From Thiomicrorhabdus sp965602805 (lineage in GTDB: Bacteria; Pseudomonadota; Gammaproteobacteria; Thiomicrospirales; Thiomicrospiraceae): DNA of 64,000 nucleotides. The stretch covers positions 50,878 to 114,877 of the forward strand of contig CBFCZK010000009.1 in NCBI GenBank assembly GCA_965602805.1, given 5' to 3'. This document shows positions 1 through 8,310 of this stretch, piece after piece. The notes under the pieces are model-generated. The model searched no databases and was not told the DNA's origin. It saw nothing but the letters and a program-made list of their open reading frames with translations. Made by a program: the position numbers and the translations under genes. Each line of letters begins with the position of its first letter. The stretch's first letter is position 1.

Positions 1-2
1 GT

Positions 3-1037
3 TTTAACTATCTAAATCATAGCCAAAAGTATGCCGTAAATATGATTCACGATACGGTTGATTCTATCGATAATGATGCTAAATTCGTCACATTAGGGAG
101 CGGTGAAGTTGTCCCATATAGCAAGCTAATATTGGCGCCGGGTATCGATTTTGATAGTGTTCCAGGTCATGACTTTGAAAAAGTGCCACATGCTTGGAAA
201 GCAGGTGTACAAACTAATCTGCTAAAAGCACAAATTGACGCCATGGTGGATGGAGATAGCTTCGTTATGACCGTACCTAAAGCACCCTATCGTTGTCCTC
301 CGGGGCCTTATGAGCGAGCTTGTGTGGTGGCGGATTACTTGAAAAACACCAAAGGTTATACAGGGTGTACGGTAACTGTTTTAGATGCCAACCCAGCGAT
401 TACGGTTGAGGCAGATACTTTTGGGGCGGCTTTTGCAACTTATGGAGTGACTTACGAACACAGTGCTGAAGTATTAAGTGTGGATTCTGATACTAAATCG
501 GTAACTTATAGTGTGAGTGGTGCAACAAGTGCAATCATGACAGCAACAACATTGAATGTAATTCCTAATCAAAAAGCAGGGCCAATTGTTTTTGCAGCGG
601 GTTTAACAGAGGGGAATTGGGCGCCAATCAACCCTCTAACTTATGAATCTATAAAGTTAAATAGTGCTCTAGAGGCTGTTGGCTTGGACATTCATATTAT
701 TGGGGATTCTCAAGGAACAGGCCTGCCAAAAGCAGGGCATATCGGAAACTCTGAAGCTAAAATTTGTGCGGACGCGATATTGCGTTCATTAAAAGGTTTA
801 GCACCTGATCCAGCGCCAAAAACCAATTCGGCTTGTTATAGTCCTATTTCATCAACCACCGCCTCATGGTTAAGTGCGGTATATGAATATAATGCAGGTA
901 CTGGCCAAATGCAGCCAATAGATGTCATTCCTGGTAATGGAGTGGTAGATAACTATGCCTCTGGCGCACCAAGTGCAGAAAACTACCGTGCAATGTTTAA
1001 CTGGTCAGGCAATCTATTTGCCGATACGTTTTCCTAG
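3..1037 (+). CDS. fccB: Sulfide dehydrogenase [flavocytochrome c] flavoprotein subunit, 5' partial
   Basis: FAD-binding subunit that oxidises sulfide in the periplasm and passes electrons to a cytochrome c partner. The frame is open from the first complete codon of the window and reads sensibly ahead of the first ATG (42), so the true start lies outside. Visible signatures are YSKLILAPGIDFD and PYRCPPGPYERAC, and near the C-terminus NSACYS; the two cysteines match the redox-active disulfide pair known in the family. The C-terminal third fits the flavin-binding C-terminal domain of FCSD. The cytochrome partner would lie upstream and is not visible, so a stand-alone FccB-like protein is possible. 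It ends before a hairpin at 1124-1156. Confidence 0.88.
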   Translation, partial: FNYLNHSQKYAVNMIHDTVDSIDNDAKFVTLGSGEVVPYSKLILAPGIDFDSVPGHDFEKVPHAWKAGVQTNLLKAQIDAMVDGDSFVMTVPKAPYRCPPGPYERACVVADYLKNTKGYTGCTVTVLDANPAITVEADTFGAAFATYGVTYEHSAEVLSVDSDTKSVTYSVSGATSAIMTATTLNVIPNQKAGPIVFAAGLTEGNWAPINPLTYESIKLNSALEAVGLDIHIIGDSQGTGLPKAGHIGNSEAKICADAILRSLKGLAPDPAPKTNSACYSPISSTTASWLSAVYEYNAGTGQMQPIDVIPGNGVVDNYASGAPSAENYRAMFNWSGNLFADTFS

Positions 1038-1123
1038 GTAGGATAAATCCCAGTAGAGTGTTTGTTAAATTTGGCTAGGCAATTATCTTTATTGTCAGAT
1101 TTATAAACATCGATTAATATTTA

Positions 1124-1156
1124 GGCGCTTCTGAAATTTCAGTCGCGCTTTTTTTG
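1124..1156 (+). terminator. Hairpin with T-run after fccB
   Basis: GCGC arms enclose the palindrome CTGAAATTTCAG, followed by seven T. It fits a rho-independent terminator for fccB, but it lies only about 4 bases before the Shine-Dalgarno sequence of the next gene, so it could also act as an attenuator. Confidence 0.6.
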
Positions 1157-1172
1157 TTTGGGGGAACTCTTT

Positions 1173-1718
1173 ATGAACTGGAAAAATACAAATCAACGTT
1201 ATGGTTTTATATCGATAGCGATGCACTGGTTGATGTTTCTGCTGATTGCGGTGACGTTTGCGAGTATTGAGTTGCGTGAACTATTTGAAAAAGGCACCGA
1301 AACTCGGGATGCCTTTAAAACTTGGCATTTTATGTTGGGCTTGACCGTTTTAGCCCTGGTGAGTGTGCGTGTCGTCATGGTTGTTATGCAAAAAACGCCA
1401 ACAATCACCCCTACGCCTCAGGCTTTACAACAGAGTTTGGCTAAGGTCGTGCATGGTCTTTTGTACCTGTTTATGTTTTTTATGCCGATTGCGGGTTGGT
1501 TGGTTTTAAGCGGGGAGGGTAAAGTGATTCCCTTTTACGGTTTATCACTCCCTGCTTTAATGGCAGAGAATAAAGAACTGGCGGATACGATTGAAGAAAT
1601 TCACGAAACAGGTGGTCTGCTGGGGTATTGGTTGATTGGTTTACACGCTGTTGCAGCACTGTTTCACCACTATGTTCTCAAAGACAATACCTTACTAAGA
1701 ATGCTACCTAAAAGGTAA
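1173..1718 (+). CDS. Cytochrome b561 family di-heme membrane protein
   Basis: Small integral membrane b-type cytochrome expected to move electrons between quinone and a periplasmic partner. There are four hydrophobic segments and histidines in the expected heme-ligand contexts: IAMHWLMF near residue 17, TWHFMLG near 53, KVVHGLLY near 94 and a C-terminal GLHAVAALFHH. The length (181 aa) is normal for the bacterial CybB type. I chose ATG 1173 because GGGGGAA lies about 8 bases upstream; a TTG at 1158 is less likely. It follows fccB on the same strand, which suggests but does not prove a role near sulfide oxidation. It is convergent with the LuxR-type gene. Confidence 0.85.
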   Translation: MNWKNTNQRYGFISIAMHWLMFLLIAVTFASIELRELFEKGTETRDAFKTWHFMLGLTVLALVSVRVVMVVMQKTPTITPTPQALQQSLAKVVHGLLYLFMFFMPIAGWLVLSGEGKVIPFYGLSLPALMAENKELADTIEEIHETGGLLGYWLIGLHAVAALFHHYVLKDNTLLRMLPKR

Positions 1719-1737
1719 AGCTTTGTTTGAAGCGTTT

Positions 1738-2238
1738 TTACTCGATTAAGAGGTCTTCAAAAAAGAATGCCACTAATTCATGCCGGCCTGCAATGCCGGC
1801 TTTTTTATAGACGTTAGATGCTTGTTGCCTGACAGTTTTTTCTTTGGTCTCTCGAACCGTGGCGATTTCATCCAGTGTTAAGCCTTTCAATAACAGTAAA
1901 GAAACCTCTTTTTCACTGGCCGTGAGTTTCCAGTTTTCAAACTGAGCTTGAATTATTTTAGAAAATTCACCCATCAATTTTTTGGTTTGATGTTGTGCTG
2001 TATTAAGCGCTTCTTGAGCTTCAGATAGAGTACTATCCATGACTTGAAGTTTGTTTTTGTTGCGTAAATCAGAAAAAAGTAACACACCAAAAGCCGCCAA
2101 TGAAGTCAGTCCCATGACCATTTCCACAAGAATATGGGCGTTGATGCCACCCATTCCATGCCAATCATAGAGAATATCCACAGAAGAGATTAAGAAGAGG
2201 ATAATAAATACCCCTAAACTAAATCGAATTGCATTCAT
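1738..2238 (-). CDS. Membrane-anchored LuxR-type helix-turn-helix regulator
   Basis: Two hydrophobic segments occupy roughly residues 5-25 and 35-60. A helical linker follows (about 65-110), then a C-terminal LuxR/GerE-type HTH with the core LTASEKEVSLLLLKGLTLDE and KTVRQQASNVYKKAG. No receiver or ligand domain is present, so it looks like a small membrane-tethered transcription regulator of unknown signal. The start at 2238 is preferred over the ATG at 2253 because GGAAGG is correctly spaced before it. It is divergent from coaBC and convergent with the cytochrome b561 gene. Its target cannot be read from the sequence. Confidence 0.75.
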   Translation of the reverse strand: MNAIRFSLGVFIILFLISSVDILYDWHGMGGINAHILVEMVMGLTSLAAFGVLLFSDLRNKNKLQVMDSTLSEAQEALNTAQHQTKKLMGEFSKIIQAQFENWKLTASEKEVSLLLLKGLTLDEIATVRETKEKTVRQQASNVYKKAGIAGRHELVAFFFEDLLIE

Positions 2239-2378
2239 GTTCAAACCTTCCATCCTTATGATTTAATTAACTCTTTTACTGATTATTTTACATAACGGGC
2301 CGCGCAATAGAAAATCCGTCATTAAAGACCTAAACCCAGTATCATAAACACAGTTTAATCCTTGAATATGAAACGAAT

Positions 2379-3605
2379 ATGAAAATCCTCCTTGGTGTTA
2401 CCGGTGGTATTGCCGCTTATAAATCTTTAGAATTAACGCGCTTGTTTATTAAGGCCGGTTTTCAAGTGCAAGTTGTTATGACTTCCGGTGCCAAGGAGTT
2501 TATTCAACCGCTCTCTTTTCAAGCCTTATCAGGCAATCCTGTGCGTGATAGTTTGTTTGATGCCAATCAAGAAGCTGGCATGGGGCATATTGAGCTGGCG
2601 CGCTGGGCGGATCAGATTGTGATTGCACCGGCTTCTGCAGAAACCCTGGCCAAATTGCGCATGGGGCGTGCCGATGATTTGTTGACGACTTTGGTCTTAG
2701 CGACTGATAAACCGATTATGCTTGCACCGGCGATGAATCGTCTCATGTGGGGCAATGAAGCGACGCAAGATAATGTACAGGTCTTAAAGCAGCGTGGTTT
2801 TACACTGTTAGAACCGGCAGAAGGTGAGCAGGCCTGTGGCGAAGTCGGTGCGGGCAGAATGCCTGAGCCTTTGGCTATTTTTGATGCCGTTGTCGACTTT
2901 CAAACACGCTTTCAAGAACAGCAAAAACAAACTGACCAGGCCTGGTCAGATGCTAAAAGCTTCTGGTTGAGTAAAAAACTGTTAATAACAGCCGGCCCGA
3001 CTTTTGAAGACATTGATCCCGTGCGTTTTATCGGCAATCGTAGTTCTGGCAAAATGGGCTTTGCCATTGCCGAAATTGCGGCTAAGTTAGGAGCAGAGGT
3101 TACCGTAATCGCGGGACCGATTCAATTAGTAACGCCTTTAAATGTAGAGCGTATTAATGTGCGCAGTGCTGAGCAAATGTTCAGCGCCGTACAGTCGTCT
3201 TATGCGGATATTGATTGCTTTATCAGCGCCGCCGCCGTCGCCGATTTTAGAGTCGCGCAGCCCGCCGAACAGAAATTAAAGAAACAACCAGGCCTAGATA
3301 ACATGACGTTAGAGTTGGTTAAAAACCCTGATATTGTTGCTTGGGTGGCAGAGCAAAGTGGTAAACCCTATGTGGTCGGTTTTGCTGCAGAAACACAGAA
3401 TGTCATTGAGTATGCCAGAGACAAGTTACAGCGCAAAAATCTCGATATGATTTGTGCGAATCAAGTGGGTGACTCTCAGGGGTTTGAACAGAATGATAAT
3501 ACTTTAACCTTAATTACAGCGTCAGAAGAAGTCGTTCAACCTCTTTCGAGTAAAACTCAGCAAGCCATCGCCTTGTTAGCTTTTATTGCTAAGCAATCAT
3601 TTTAG
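2379..3605 (+). CDS. coaBC: Bifunctional phosphopantothenoylcysteine decarboxylase / phosphopantothenate-cysteine ligase
   Basis: Two consecutive steps of coenzyme A synthesis. The N-terminal CoaC domain (about 1-180) shows GVTGGIAAYK, the APAMNRLMW active-site motif and the catalytic cysteine in GEQACGEVGAGRM. The C-terminal CoaB domain (about 200-400) shows the nucleotide-binding ITAGPTFEDIDPVRFIGN, SSGKMG and the KLKK motif. The length of 408 aa is typical. The linker (about residues 180-192) contains a copy of the ACCAGGCCTGGT palindrome read as DQAWS, a place where an insertion is tolerable. No strong Shine-Dalgarno sequence precedes ATG 2379. It often neighbours dut in gammaproteobacteria; here dut is 4 kb away. 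Confidence 0.95.
   Translation: MKILLGVTGGIAAYKSLELTRLFIKAGFQVQVVMTSGAKEFIQPLSFQALSGNPVRDSLFDANQEAGMGHIELARWADQIVIAPASAETLAKLRMGRADDLLTTLVLATDKPIMLAPAMNRLMWGNEATQDNVQVLKQRGFTLLEPAEGEQACGEVGAGRMPEPLAIFDAVVDFQTRFQEQQKQTDQAWSDAKSFWLSKKLLITAGPTFEDIDPVRFIGNRSSGKMGFAIAEIAAKLGAEVTVIAGPIQLVTPLNVERINVRSAEQMFSAVQSSYADIDCFISAAAVADFRVAQPAEQKLKKQPGLDNMTLELVKNPDIVAWVAEQSGKPYVVGFAAETQNVIEYARDKLQRKNLDMICANQVGDSQGFEQNDNTLTLITASEEVVQPLSSKTQQAIALLAFIAKQSF
2935..2946. repeat. ACCAGGCCTGGT palindrome, copy 1 (in coaBC)
   Basis: Exact copy inside the coaBC linker; the symmetry extends to CTGACCAGGCCTGGTCAG (2932-2949). Confidence 0.9.
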
Positions 3606-3677
3606 GGCTTTGTTAACAGACCTGCGTGACAGTCTTGCGCACCAGGCCTGCTTAACAGCTCTGTTTAAAAAATCCGT

Positions 3678-5054
3678 TTAACATTCCACCCAAGTCACCG
3701 CCAAACCACCTAAAGAGGTTTCTTTGTATTTATGAGACATCTCATCGCCGGTTTTCTTCATCGCAGCAATACAATTATCCAGTGGCATAATGTGTTCACC
3801 ACTTTCACGGATGGCGATACTGGCCGCGGTAAATGCTTTAATCGCGCCAAAGCCATTACGTTCAATGCACGGTACTTGCACTAAGCCTTTAACGGGATCG
3901 CATGTCATGCCTAAGTGATGTTCCAAAGCCATTTCCGCAGCTTGTTCAATTTGCTGAACGGTTCCACCACGTACTGCACATAATCCCGCCGCTGCCATGG
4001 CGGCAGCCGAACCAACTTCACCCTGACAGCCGACTTCTGCACCCGAGATAGAGCTACGATGTTTGATAATGCCCCCCACCGCGGCGGAGGTCAGTAGAAA
4101 GGTTTTAACATCCTCAAAGGTGCCACTTTCGTGAATCATAAAATGGTAAAGAATGGCGGGAATGACGCCGGCCGCACCATTGGTCGGCGCGGTGACCACC
4201 ATGTGGCCATCGGCATTTTCTTCATTCACTGCCATAGCATAAGCGCATAACCAATCATTAACGGTGTTCGGGTTTTCGTCATGTAATAGTTGTTGATGCA
4301 AGTTTTTAGCGCGTCGTTTTACATTGAGACCACCTGGCAAAATGCCTGTGGCATTCAGGCCATTTTCTACACAAGTCTTCATCGCGTTCCAAAGGTCTTG
4401 TAAAGCTTGATCGAGTTGTTCAGCGGAAATATGTACCAGCTCATTCGATAGTTTCATTTCAGCAATGGATAAACCACGCTCGAGCGCCATCTCCATCATC
4501 GAGTTTGCAGAGTTAAACGGGTAGGGATATTGTTTGGCAGGGTGGTTTTTGATAGGCGCTTCAATCTGGTCTATTTCGGCCAGCGTTGAGATAAATCCAC
4601 CGCCAATCGAGAAGTAAGTTTCCGAGAATATGATTTGCTGACGTTCATCAATACATTCAAAAATAAGGCCGTTGGGATGCTGTGGTAGCGCATCTTTAAA
4701 GTCAAAGACGACATCATCTGCTGGATGAAACAAGACTGTTTGTGTGGCCGTCAGTTGCAGAGTGCTGGTTTGATATAAGTTTTCCGTTAAGCTTTTAACA
4801 TCGGTGCTCGCCAGTTCGTGTGGTAAATAACCGTGCATGCCCAAAACCACGGCTTTGTCTGTCGCATGGCCGTGTCCGGTAAACGCCAGAGAGCCTTTTA
4901 GAATACAGCGCAACTGGAGTGGCTGGCTTTCGAGTATCGGTAGCTGTAGTTTGAGCTTGTTTACAAAGTCCTGAGCAGCGACCATCGGCCCCATGGTATG
5001 TGAACTCGATGGGCCTATACCGATTTTAAATATATCTAAGACACCGATAAACAT
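3678..5054 (-). CDS. sdaA: L-serine dehydratase, iron-sulfur type, single chain
   Basis: Deaminates L-serine to pyruvate and ammonia using a [4Fe-4S] cluster. The N-terminal SSSHTMGPMVA motif is diagnostic. Cluster cysteines are visible in VGCQGEVGSA, MTCDPV and VPCIERN. At 458 aa it matches the single-chain SdaA/SdaB type, with beta and alpha domains fused. The start is supported by AGGAAG seven bases upstream. The AlsT-type symporter lies upstream on the same strand, 193 bases away, so import of a small amino acid and its breakdown may be linked, though the gap holds hairpins and a palindrome and the two may be transcribed separately. Confidence 0.95.
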   Translation of the reverse strand: MFIGVLDIFKIGIGPSSSHTMGPMVAAQDFVNKLKLQLPILESQPLQLRCILKGSLAFTGHGHATDKAVVLGMHGYLPHELASTDVKSLTENLYQTSTLQLTATQTVLFHPADDVVFDFKDALPQHPNGLIFECIDERQQIIFSETYFSIGGGFISTLAEIDQIEAPIKNHPAKQYPYPFNSANSMMEMALERGLSIAEMKLSNELVHISAEQLDQALQDLWNAMKTCVENGLNATGILPGGLNVKRRAKNLHQQLLHDENPNTVNDWLCAYAMAVNEENADGHMVVTAPTNGAAGVIPAILYHFMIHESGTFEDVKTFLLTSAAVGGIIKHRSSISGAEVGCQGEVGSAAAMAAAGLCAVRGGTVQQIEQAAEMALEHHLGMTCDPVKGLVQVPCIERNGFGAIKAFTAASIAIRESGEHIMPLDNCIAAMKKTGDEMSHKYKETSLGGLAVTWVEC

Positions 5055-5124
5055 ACTGATTCTTCCTGGTTTTAAGTGGTTTATTTGAATTTAAATTGAT
5101 TTTAGGCTGATTAATATGCCAGAA

Positions 5125-5154
5125 AACAGGCAAGATAAAAACCTGTTTTATCTT
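5125..5154. promoter_or_regulatory. Overlapping inverted repeats upstream of sdaA
   Basis: AAGATAAAA (5132-5140) and TTTTATCTT (5146-5154) form perfect 9-bp arms around a 5-base loop. AACAGG (5125-5130) pairs with CCTGTT (5142-5147) and overlaps it, so the two hairpins exclude each other. The pair lies in the sdaA 5' region and downstream of the symporter gene. It could be an operator, an attenuator or a weak terminator. Confidence 0.35.
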
Positions 5155-5186
5155 ACGGGATTGAGTCAGATAGCTCTGCTATAAAT

Positions 5187-5208
5187 AACTGACCAGGCCT
5201 GGTCAGTT
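5187..5208. repeat. ACCAGGCCTGGT palindrome, copy 2 (longest perfect arms)
   Basis: The 12-bp core is at 5192-5203. Symmetry is perfect over 22 bp, with arms of AACTGACCAGG, the longest of all copies. It lies between the symporter gene and sdaA. Confidence 0.9.
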
Positions 5209-5247
5209 GGTTTTTAAATGTTTTAGAGCACTTTAGACAGAGTTTAA

Positions 5248-6588
5248 TTACTTTCTTTGCGCTTGGCTGAGCTTGATAATAATCGGTGATAGCACCAGTA
5301 AGGCAATTAAGTTGGGAATAGCCATCAGGGCATTTAATACGTCCGCCAAAATCAAGACGGTATTAAAGTGATTCGACAGCGCAGCGCCGGCAAAGACCGC
5401 CAGTACCCAGAGAATGCGGTAGCCTGTAATGACTTTGGTACCGGCTAAATATTCGGCACAACGTTCCCCGTAATAACTCCAGCCAAGTAAGGTCGTAAAG
5501 GCAAATACCGCTAAGGAAACGGCGACTACGACCGCACCAAAATTGGAGCCTAAGCCCGTCGCAAAGGCTAAAGCAGTCAAGGGTGAGCCGGTTTCACCAC
5601 TTTGCCATACTCCGGTTACCATAATCACTAAAACGGTCATGGTACAGAGGATGATGGTATCAATAAACGTCCCAAGCATGGCAATGTGACCTTGCTCAAC
5701 CGGGTCATTGGTTTTCGCGGCGGCGTGGGCAATCGGCGCGGTTCCCATGCCAGCCTCATTGGAGAATACGCCACGAGCGACACCAAATTGCATGGCTAAA
5801 ATAATGCTTGCACCTGCAAAACCGCCAGCAGCGGCACTGCCAGTGAAAGCGCTTTCGACAATGGTCACCAAAGCGCCAGGCAGTTGGTCAATGTAGGCAC
5901 CTAAAATATACAGTGAAAAACCAATATAGAGAATGGCCATAATCGGCACTAAAGCTGTCGCGGTATGCGCGATGCGTCGAATCCCACCGAACATCACTAA
6001 GCCCACGAGTACCATCAAGACAATACCGGTAACCTGGTTGTCAAAACCAAAGGCCGTTTCCATCGCGCCAGCTACGGCATTAGCTTGCACCATATTACCA
6101 ATCCCAAATGCGGCGATGGTACCGAACAGTGCAAACGCCACGGCAAGCGGTTTCCACTTTTCACCCATACCATTTTTAATGTAATACATCGGGCCACCGA
6201 CGTGGCGACCTTCGTCATCGGTTTCACGGTATTTAACCGCTAAAACAGCTTCACTGTATTTGGTTGCCATGCCGACTAACGCCGTCATCCACATCCAGAA
6301 AATTGCACCTGGGCCACCAATAAACAGGGCGGCGGCCACGCCGGCGATATTACCCGTACCGACCGTGGCGGCCATGGCGGTCATAAGGGCTGCAAATGGA
6401 CTGATATCACCTTCGGCCTTGGAGTCTCGGCGTTTCCATAAAAGACTGAAGGCGTAGAAGAGGTTTCTCAACGGCAGAAAACGCAAACGAATCGTCAGGT
6501 ACAGTCCCGTGCCCAATAGCAGAATCAGCATGGCTGGTCCCCAAGCCCAGCTGCTGGCGGTGGATAAGATGTCGTTGATGCTTTGCAT
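5248..6588 (-). CDS. Sodium:alanine symporter family (AGCS) protein
   Basis: Sodium- or proton-coupled importer of alanine, glycine or a similar small amino acid in the inner membrane. The protein is a 446-aa polytopic membrane protein with the AGCS signature GTGNIAGVAAAL near residue 80 and SNEAGMGTAPIAHAAAKT near residue 275. Length is typical. AGGAAAAC precedes the ATG at 6588. The substrate is not determined by sequence; the neighbouring serine dehydratase gene makes serine or alanine a reasonable guess only. A 224-bp region separates it from the divergent Cof-type phosphatase gene. Confidence 0.9.
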   Translation of the reverse strand: MQSINDILSTASSWAWGPAMLILLLGTGLYLTIRLRFLPLRNLFYAFSLLWKRRDSKAEGDISPFAALMTAMAATVGTGNIAGVAAALFIGGPGAIFWMWMTALVGMATKYSEAVLAVKYRETDDEGRHVGGPMYYIKNGMGEKWKPLAVAFALFGTIAAFGIGNMVQANAVAGAMETAFGFDNQVTGIVLMVLVGLVMFGGIRRIAHTATALVPIMAILYIGFSLYILGAYIDQLPGALVTIVESAFTGSAAAGGFAGASIILAMQFGVARGVFSNEAGMGTAPIAHAAAKTNDPVEQGHIAMLGTFIDTIILCTMTVLVIMVTGVWQSGETGSPLTALAFATGLGSNFGAVVVAVSLAVFAFTTLLGWSYYGERCAEYLAGTKVITGYRILWVLAVFAGAALSNHFNTVLILADVLNALMAIPNLIALLVLSPIIIKLSQAQRK

Positions 6589-6812
6589 AATCTGTTTTCC
6601 TAAAATATCTGAGAAGGTTTTAGAGGTTTTTATAAGGTTTTAAGTAAATTACCTGGAAAGAGGACGTTTGTCGAGAAGAAGAGATTTATCCCTGGGCTAG
6701 AGACATCGCTGTAAGCCTAAATTCTTAGGTCTTAAGTACTATGGTCTGGCTTTGATTTACGAGGAGTATTGAGGCACAATATGCGGCTTAAATACTTCTT
6801 TAGAGTGGCCTT

Positions 6813-7607
6813 ATGTTAAAACTTGTTGTCACCGATTTAGACGGGACTTTACTCGATCACCATCATCAAATTACGCCGATTTGTAAACAGGCATTACAGG
6901 CGGTTGATGCGTTGGGCATTCAAGTCATGTTGGCCACAGGTCGTCATTTCCAAGATGTTTTTACATTAGCCCAGCAACTCGAGATTGATACCTGTTTGAT
7001 TACCTCGAATGGCGCACGCGTGCATAATAATCTCGGTGAATCATTATATGAAAATCATATTCCAGGGAGTTTGGCATCACAAGTTCTAGCGATAAGTGCC
7101 GGGTTTGGCGTGCATCGGAATATTTATCAAGGTGAGAATTGGTGGGTGGAAACCCCTAATGAACCTCTGTTAGCGATTCATCACAGTTCGCAGTTCAGCT
7201 ATCAATTAACCGACTTTGCACAGCTCAATCCACAAGGTATTGATAAGTTTTATTTTTATGCTGAACATGATCAATTATTGCCACTTGAGGCCGAGTTAAA
7301 AGCCCAATTGGGTGATGAGCTTTATATTACCTTTACGACTGAGCATTATCTTGAAGTGATGAATAAAGGCGTGTCTAAAGGTCAGGCATTGCAGACTATT
7401 TTACAGCGTAGAGGGGTTCACCCAAGTGAAGTCATGGCGTTTGGTGATGGCTTTAATGATATTGATATGTTGCAAATGGTCGGTGAACCAGTGGTGATGC
7501 AGAATGCCCATTCCGATATCAAACGCTTGTTAAAAGATGCGATGATTGCCCCCGCGAACAGTGAAAATGGCGTGGCTCAGCATCTGCATAAAACGGTGTT
7601 AGGTTAG
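6813..7607 (+). CDS. Cof-type HAD-IIB family phosphatase
   Basis: Haloacid dehalogenase superfamily hydrolase of the Cof/YbhA/YidA group, which dephosphorylates small phosphorylated metabolites such as sugar phosphates or pyridoxal phosphate. Motif I is VVTDLDGTLLD at residues 5-15. A conserved lysine lies in NKGVSKGQAL near 190, and motif IV is AFGDGFNDIDM near 210. The C2-type cap domain lies between. At 264 aa the length is normal. The Shine-Dalgarno sequence is weak. The substrate is unknown. Confidence 0.88.
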   Translation: MLKLVVTDLDGTLLDHHHQITPICKQALQAVDALGIQVMLATGRHFQDVFTLAQQLEIDTCLITSNGARVHNNLGESLYENHIPGSLASQVLAISAGFGVHRNIYQGENWWVETPNEPLLAIHHSSQFSYQLTDFAQLNPQGIDKFYFYAEHDQLLPLEAELKAQLGDELYITFTTEHYLEVMNKGVSKGQALQTILQRRGVHPSEVMAFGDGFNDIDMLQMVGEPVVMQNAHSDIKRLLKDAMIAPANSENGVAQHLHKTVLG

Positions 7608-7695
7608 TCATACGAGGGCTGAAAATGGCGGGTCTGTCGTAAAATATACAACAAAATTAATAAAATATTCAATCTAAATTATTCAAGGAAAGACC

Positions 7696-8157
7696 ATGAC
7701 ACTGCAAGTTCAATACAAGATTTTAGACAAACGCCTTGGCAATGAAATTGAAATGCCGCATTACGGCACTAAAGGCTCTGCGGGTTTAGATTTACGTGCG
7801 TGTCTTGATGAAGACTTAACGATTGAGCCAGGTCAGACCGTATTGATTCCAACCGGCATGGCGATTCATTTAGATGATACTGGTTTGGCGGCGATGTTAT
7901 TACCACGTTCGGGTTTAGGCCATAAACACGGTATTGTCTTAGGGAATTTGGTCGGTTTGATTGATTCGGATTACCAAGGGCCATTAATGGTCTCATGTTG
8001 GAATCGCGGTGACACTGCGTACACGGTAGAAATCGGTGAACGCATTGCACAAATGGTGATTGTGCCGGTTTTACAGCCGGTCTTTACCGAAGTTGAAAAC
8101 TTTGGCGATGCAACAGAACGCGGTGAAGGTGGTTTTGGACATACGGGTAGTAAATAA
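7696..8157 (+). CDS. dut: Deoxyuridine 5'-triphosphate nucleotidohydrolase (dUTPase)
   Basis: Hydrolyses dUTP to dUMP, keeping uracil out of DNA and supplying thymidylate synthesis. All five trimeric dUTPase motifs are present in order: GSAGLDLRA, PRSGLGHKHG, GLIDSDYQGP, GERIAQMV and the C-terminal RGEGGFGHTG. At 153 aa it matches the E. coli enzyme. AAGGAAAG lies seven bases before ATG 7696. A clear terminator with a palindrome in its loop follows at 8241-8277. Confidence 0.97.
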   Translation: MTLQVQYKILDKRLGNEIEMPHYGTKGSAGLDLRACLDEDLTIEPGQTVLIPTGMAIHLDDTGLAAMLLPRSGLGHKHGIVLGNLVGLIDSDYQGPLMVSCWNRGDTAYTVEIGERIAQMVIVPVLQPVFTEVENFGDATERGEGGFGHTGSK

Positions 8158-8240
8158 GGGCAGCAAGTAACGGCAACAAACAACAGGTATTAAAGCCAGC
8201 AGACTGTTCTCAAAATTGTTGCCATAACAGCCTTAAAAAT

Positions 8241-8277
8241 AAAAACCACCAGAGCCGACCAGGCCTGGTGGTTTTTT
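8241..8277. terminator. Bidirectional terminator of dut / aminotransferase
   Basis: AAAAACCACC pairs with GGTGGTTTTT, giving a T-run on either strand between two convergent genes. The loop holds palindrome copy 3 at 8258-8269, which can itself fold. Confidence 0.8.
8258..8269. repeat. ACCAGGCCTGGT palindrome, copy 3
   Basis: Exact copy; its last bases form part of the right arm of the dut terminator. Confidence 0.9.
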
Positions 8278-8310
8278 ATGCCTTGAAATAAAGATTAATT
8301 AAGCCTAGTT

